Below, one piece after another: positions 60,381-64,000 of a stretch of DNA of 64,000 nt (positions within the stretch are counted from its first letter, which is position 1; each line of letters opens with the position of its first letter). Source of the DNA: Thioclava arctica (lineage in GTDB: Bacteria; Pseudomonadota; Alphaproteobacteria; Rhodobacterales; Rhodobacteraceae). A program made the translations under genes and the position numbers. The stretch lies in NCBI RefSeq assembly GCF_040892615.1, contig NZ_JBFRYC010000011.1:1-64000 (forward strand), read 5' to 3'. A model generated the notes under the pieces. The model had not been told where the DNA came from and searched no databases. It was given only the letters and a program-made list of their open reading frames with translations.

Positions 60381-61175
60381 TCACGCCGGCGCGGTGGCCG
60401 ACAGAAATTGTTGCAGGCGCTCCGATTTCGGCGCGCCAAACAGAGCCTCTGGCGGGCCCTCTTCTTCGATCTTTCCCATATGCAGAAAGACCACATGGTC
60501 TGACACATCACGCGCCAAACGCATGTCATGCGTTACAAGGATCATCGTGCGATGCTCGCCCGCGAGGTCCTTGATCACTTTGACCACTTCTTGCTGCAAC
60601 TCGGGGTCCAGCGCAGAGGTGGGTTCGTCAAACAACAGCGCCTTTGGCTCCATGCACAAAGCGCGTGCAATCGCGGCGCGCTGCTGTTGGCCGCCCGACA
60701 GTTGGGCGGGATAGGCGTCACATTTGTCGCCAATGCCGACCTTGTCGAGCAATGCGCGCGCAAGGGTGTCGACCTCGGCCTTGGGGCGCCCCAGCACGGT
60801 GACCGGCGCTTCCATGACGTTTTGCAAGATCGTCATATGCGCCCACAGATTGAACTGCTGAAACACCATCGACAGATTCGTGCGGAATCGGGTGACTTGG
60901 GCGCGATCGGCGGGGCGGCGCGACAGGCCTTGGCCCTTCCACTGAACGCTCTCATTTTCAAACAAGATCTCACCCGACTGGCTGTCTTCCAGCAGGTTGG
61001 CGCAGCGCAGCAATGTGGATTTTCCCGACCCCGAGGAGCCGATAAGCGAAATCACCTGACCGCGACATGCCTTGATCGAGACGCCCTTGAGCACCTCAAG
61101 AGAGCCGTAGCTCTTGTGAAGATCGCGGATTTCGATGACGGGCGCATCTTGGGATGCAGGGTCTTTTAGGGGCAC
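60381..61175 (-). CDS. Polar amino acid ABC transporter ATP-binding protein
   Basis: About 264 residues from a GTG at 61175. HKSYGSLEVLKGVSIKACRGQVISLIGSSGSGKSTLLRCANLLE, FQQFNLWAHM, signature LSGGQQQRAAIARAL and Walker B LLFDEPTSALDP place it in the HisP/GlnQ family. An ATG at 61277 is also in frame, but its extra 34 residues look like promoter DNA, so the start is uncertain. First gene of the five-gene operon. Confidence 0.9.
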   Translation of the reverse strand: MPLKDPASQDAPVIEIRDLHKSYGSLEVLKGVSIKACRGQVISLIGSSGSGKSTLLRCANLLEDSQSGEILFENESVQWKGQGLSRRPADRAQVTRFRTNLSMVFQQFNLWAHMTILQNVMEAPVTVLGRPKAEVDTLARALLDKVGIGDKCDAYPAQLSGGQQQRAAIARALCMEPKALLFDEPTSALDPELQQEVVKVIKDLAGEHRTMILVTHDMRLARDVSDHVVFLHMGKIEEEGPPEALFGAPKSERLQQFLSATAPA

Positions 61176-61316
61176 GCAGCGCAGCTTCTCTTTGTCCGTT
61201 TGGTCAATCTGGCGCGAATTCGATGCGGAATGCAACGGGGTCGTGACAGTTGACCCAAGGAAAAGCGGCGAAAACACGGGCAGATGACGTAAAAACAGGC
61301 GCTACGAGCACGATGA

Positions 61317-61766
61317 TCAGTTGCGTCGTTCCTCAACGCGCCGACGCGCCAAGGCCGAATCGACATCATTCACGCCCAATAACTTTGAGGCGAGACGGAT
61401 CAACGTTTCTTCATGGGCGTCGCGTTCGCCATCGGCCAGCGCGACATCCCACAGCGCCTCGATCACGCCTGCGCGGTCCTCATAGGCGACCTTATCCTTA
61501 AGCGCGCGGGTGAAGCGCACGGTGTCGGGCGCGCTTGCCTCGACCTCTTCGGCGTGGTGGCGCAATTCGCTGGCCTCCTGCGTCGACAGCCCGTTGCGCG
61601 CGGCCAGAACGCGGTCGATGCGCACCTTCTCGGCCTCGGCATAATCTTCGTCCGAGCGCGCAAGACGCACCAATAGCGCCGCCAAAGCCAGCTCGCGCTC
61701 GTCAGAGGCCAGCGGATCGATCGCGGGGGCGGGATCATTCAAGATATTGAGCAAGCGTCCAAACAT
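61317..61766 (-). CDS. TerB-family protein
   Basis: 149 residues, all-helical TerB fold: LALAALLVRLARSDEDYAEAEKVRIDRVLAARNGLS and VIEALWDVALADGERDAHEETLIRLASKLLGV, the two DxxxxxxE pseudo-repeats that bind divalent metal in TerB. Single gene, role unknown; not in a tellurite operon. Confidence 0.88.
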   Translation of the reverse strand: MFGRLLNILNDPAPAIDPLASDERELALAALLVRLARSDEDYAEAEKVRIDRVLAARNGLSTQEASELRHHAEEVEASAPDTVRFTRALKDKVAYEDRAGVIEALWDVALADGERDAHEETLIRLASKLLGVNDVDSALARRRVEERRN

Positions 61767-61888
61767 GACTCTACAATTAAGCTCAATCGCGAAAAGGACA
61801 AGTCACGTCACAGCTAGGTGCGCAGAGTTTCCCAAGCGCCAGCCGCGCATACAGCTCTGCGCCGAAGCGCAGTGTTGCGGTGCACCCT

Positions 61889-62197
61889 TTAGCGCGCGGC
61901 TTTCTCGGCGATCCCCGAGGTGCCTTCGCGCCGCTCCAACTCGGCCAAGACTTCGGCCAGCGACACATCGCGCGCCGCCAGCATCACCAGCAGATGATAC
62001 AGCACATCGCCCGCCTCATAGACCAGATTTTCGCGATCATTCTTGACCGCTGCGATGATCGCCTCAATCGCCTCTTCGCCAAATTTCTCAGCCACCTTTT
62101 CAGGGCCTTTGGCCAGCAGCTTGGCGGTCCAGGAACTGTCAGGATCCGCGCCTTTGCGCGATTGGATCGTGGCAAAAAGCGTTTCCAGAGTGTTCAT
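61889..62197 (-). CDS. hisE: Phosphoribosyl-ATP pyrophosphatase
   Basis: 102 residues. MNTLETLFATIQSRKGADPDSSWTAKLLAKGPEKVAEKFGEEAIEAIIAA and NLVYEAGDVLYHLLVMLA give the MazG-like metal sites of HisE, second step of histidine synthesis. Start at ATG 62195-62197, overlapping the hisF stop by 1 bp (TGATG); a GTG one codon earlier is possible. Confidence 0.95.
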   Translation of the reverse strand: MNTLETLFATIQSRKGADPDSSWTAKLLAKGPEKVAEKFGEEAIEAIIAAVKNDRENLVYEAGDVLYHLLVMLAARDVSLAEVLAELERREGTSGIAEKAAR

Positions 62198-62955
62198 CAC
62201 AACCTCACCGCAATGCCCGCATCGGCCATGTGTTGCTTGGCCTCGCGGATCGTGAATTCGCCAAAGTGAAAGATCGAGGCCGCCAGCACCGCACTGGCCC
62301 CGCCCTCGATCACGCCCTCGACAAGGTGATCGAGCGTGCCCACGCCGCCGCTCGCGATCACGGGCACATCGACCGCATCCGAAATCGCGCGCGTCAACGG
62401 CAAGTTAAAGCCCGCCCGCGTGCCGTCGCGATCCATCGAGGTCAGCAGGATTTCCCCCGCACCTTTGGCGGTGACCGTGCGGGCAAATTCGACCGCATCG
62501 ATGCCGGTGGATTTGCGCCCGCCATGGGTGAAAATCTCCCAGCGGCCCGGCGCGACGGTTTTGGCATCAATCGCGCAGACGATGCATTGGCTGCCAAAGC
62601 GGTCGGCGGCCTGCGCGATCACATCGGGATTGGCGACCGCCGCCGAGTTGAAGCTGACCTTATCGGCCCCCGCCAGCAGCAACGCGCGCACGTCTTCATG
62701 GCTGCGCACGCCGCCACCCACGGTGAGAGGCATGAAACATTGCTCGGCGGTGCGGGTGACGAGATCGAACATCGTGCCGCGGTTTTCATGCGTGGCGTGA
62801 ATATCAAGGAAACACAGCTCATCCGCGCCCGCCGCGTCATAGGCTTTGGCGGCCTCGACCGGGTCGCCCGCATCGATCAGATTGACGAAGTTGACCCCCT
62901 TGACCACGCGCCCATCGGCCACATCAAGACAGGGGATGATCCGGGTTTTCAGCAT
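62197..62955 (-). CDS. hisF: Imidazole glycerol phosphate synthase cyclase subunit
   Basis: 252 residues from ATG 62955. MLKTRIIPCLDVADGRVVKGVNF, with catalytic Asp in PCLDV, and LTSMDRDGTRAGFNLPLTRAIS with the second catalytic Asp, are diagnostic for HisF. It makes IGP and AICAR with HisH, whose gene is not in the window. Followed directly by hisE. Confidence 0.97.
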   Translation of the reverse strand: MLKTRIIPCLDVADGRVVKGVNFVNLIDAGDPVEAAKAYDAAGADELCFLDIHATHENRGTMFDLVTRTAEQCFMPLTVGGGVRSHEDVRALLLAGADKVSFNSAAVANPDVIAQAADRFGSQCIVCAIDAKTVAPGRWEIFTHGGRKSTGIDAVEFARTVTAKGAGEILLTSMDRDGTRAGFNLPLTRAISDAVDVPVIASGGVGTLDHLVEGVIEGGASAVLAASIFHFGEFTIREAKQHMADAGIAVRL

Positions 62956-63054
62956 GGTGCGGGGCTCCTTTGGGGCCTTCTTAACGCGCAACAGGGCGAA
63001 CGCAAAGAGGGCTTTGTGCCAAACCGGGCCAACGCGCACATGACCCGACCGAGG

Positions 63055-63642
63055 CTAGGCGCCGACCGCCTTGCGCACCATGTCCCAGTAGATATCGGCA
63101 ACCATCGCGCGGCTAAGCCGCCCGCCTTCGCGAAACCATGTGGTGACGCCCGTCAGCATGGCGATGATGGCCATCGTGGCAAGCTTGGTATCGGGGATCA
63201 GGAAGACGCCCGCCTCTTGGCCCGCCTTGAGGATTTCCTCCAGCTCGGTCTCATAGGCGCGCCGCAGCCCCTCGATCATTGCGAAATTCTCGGGGCCTAG
63301 ATTGCGCAACTCCATATAGCTGAGAAACACCGCATCGGCGCGGCTGAGGTTGAAACCGATGTGAAAGCGCACAAAGGCCTCGAGCGCGGCCATCGGCCCT
63401 GCCCCGCGCTCCTCGGCGGCCCAAGCGGCCAGCAGCTCATCCATATGGGTCTTGAGCAAGTCAAACAGCAGCGCCTCTTTGTCGGGCGTGTAAAGATACA
63501 GCGCCCCCGCCTGCACCCCGACCGCCGCCGCGATCTGGCGCATAGAGACGGCCGCAAAGCCGTGGCTGGCGAAAAGCTGCAACGCCTGCTCGCGGATTTT
63601 CGGACCGGTGATTTGTGAATGCGAACCCGTTTTGCGTGCCAT
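63055..63642 (-). CDS. TetR-family transcriptional regulator
   Basis: 195 residues: HTH IREQALQLFASHGFAAVSMRQIAAAVGVQAGALYLYTPDKEALL and a helical ligand-binding domain (FREGGRLSRAMVADIYWDMV at the end). Its promoter contains an inverted repeat at 63656-63671, so it most likely represses itself and perhaps the divergent lipoprotein gene. Confidence 0.93.
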   Translation of the reverse strand: MARKTGSHSQITGPKIREQALQLFASHGFAAVSMRQIAAAVGVQAGALYLYTPDKEALLFDLLKTHMDELLAAWAAEERGAGPMAALEAFVRFHIGFNLSRADAVFLSYMELRNLGPENFAMIEGLRRAYETELEEILKAGQEAGVFLIPDTKLATMAIIAMLTGVTTWFREGGRLSRAMVADIYWDMVRKAVGA

Positions 63643-63655
63643 GATGCGACGTTAA

Positions 63656-63671
63656 CTGAACGCCTGTTCAG
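63656..63671. promoter_or_regulatory. TetR-type operator
   Basis: CTGAAC-GCCT-GTTCAG is a perfect inverted repeat 14 bp upstream of the TetR-family start, in the divergent region shared with the lipoprotein gene. Typical size and placement for an autorepressor site. Confidence 0.75.
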
Positions 63672-63753
63672 TATCAAACCCGAAAGCGGCCAATCGGCAC
63701 TGGTGCTGGGCGCGGATGCGCCATATCTTGATGCGATCTGATCAGGAGAGAGC

Positions 63754-63984
63754 ATGCTGCGCGCCCCTTCCCTTTTGGCCTTGTTGTGCCTTATGTCGGC
63801 TTGCGCGAGCACGCAGGATCAGGGCTATCCCGCACTTGTCCCGATGGAGAGTTTGCTCAGCGATGCGCCGCTTTCCCCCAGCCCCGCCTCCGCACTTGTG
63901 GCGCGCGCCGATGCGCTGCGGGCCCGCGCGGCGGCGCTGCGTGCTGTTACAGTGGTGGATGAGCGCGATCTGAGCGCCCAATAG
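63754..63984 (+). CDS. Small lipoprotein
   Basis: 76 residues. Signal peptide with lipobox LMSAC at residues 13-17 (Cys 17 becomes the lipidated N-terminus), then a helical Ala/Arg-rich tail (ALVARADALRARAAALRAVTVVDERDL). No recognised function; ribosome site AGGAGAG. Gene is complete within the window. Confidence 0.85.
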   Translation: MLRAPSLLALLCLMSACASTQDQGYPALVPMESLLSDAPLSPSPASALVARADALRARAAALRAVTVVDERDLSAQ

Positions 63985-64000
63985 CGGCGGCGCTGCACGC

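Overview
This window looks like the chromosome of an alphaproteobacterium of the Rhodobacterales (Rhodobacteraceae). That is an inference from high GC with heavy use of GCG/GGC/CGC codons, the types and neighbourhoods of genes (UgpC-type sugar ABC cassette under a LacI regulator, HWE-family histidine kinase, BCCT transporter paired with a Usp protein, PuuE-UraD fusion, PrsD/PrsE-like type I secretion, PduO next to a small twin-membrane protein), and intergenic motifs that I recall as typical of this order. I cannot fix genus or species.

Layout. 1-7.3 kb: start of tuf (EF-Tu), a cytochrome P450, a DUF533 protein, parC, an SH3-domain protein, an SDR oxidoreductase, and a HIG1-like protein with the PduO-type cobalamin adenosyltransferase. 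7.3-14.7 kb: a sugar or compatible-solute operon read leftwards, lacI - binding protein - MalF-like - MalG-like - GH63-type glycosidase - ATPase, behind two LacI operators; both permeases have unusual extensions. 14.9-20.4 kb: GAF/PAS HWE histidine kinase with a response regulator, a COG3904 protein, a Usp protein behind an RBS-sequestering hairpin, and a BCCT betaine-type transporter. 20.4-31.2 kb: a LuxR-type regulator with a small partner, then a type I secretion locus with two low-complexity or repeat-containing proteins lacking RTX repeats, the ABC and HlyD components, and a three-module beta-barrel-like protein. 31.3-39.7 kb: feoAB, pstSCAB with a Pho box, and a hupE/DUF1007 metal-transport cluster. 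39.8-47.5 kb: CaiB/glutaryl-CoA dehydrogenase with a LysR regulator, a PuuE-UraD fusion, and pxpBCA (5-oxoprolinase).

47.7-56.2 kb is an 8.4-kb integrated element inserted in the 3' part of an initiator tRNA-Met gene. It is bounded by 48-bp direct repeats and by matching pairs of short repeats just inside each end. It carries one very large SIR2-domain protein (probable anti-phage effector), a Rep_trans-like replication initiator next to four hairpins, an AlpA/excisionase-like protein, an unknown 230-aa protein and a tyrosine integrase. This compact layout (integrase, excisionase, replication initiator, one defence gene) recalls a phage-satellite-like or small replicating island and is the most interesting part of the window.

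56.2-64 kb: a PuuA-like glutamine synthetase with a polar amino-acid/polyamine-type ABC transporter, a TerB protein, hisE and hisF, a TetR regulator with a palindromic operator, and a small lipoprotein.
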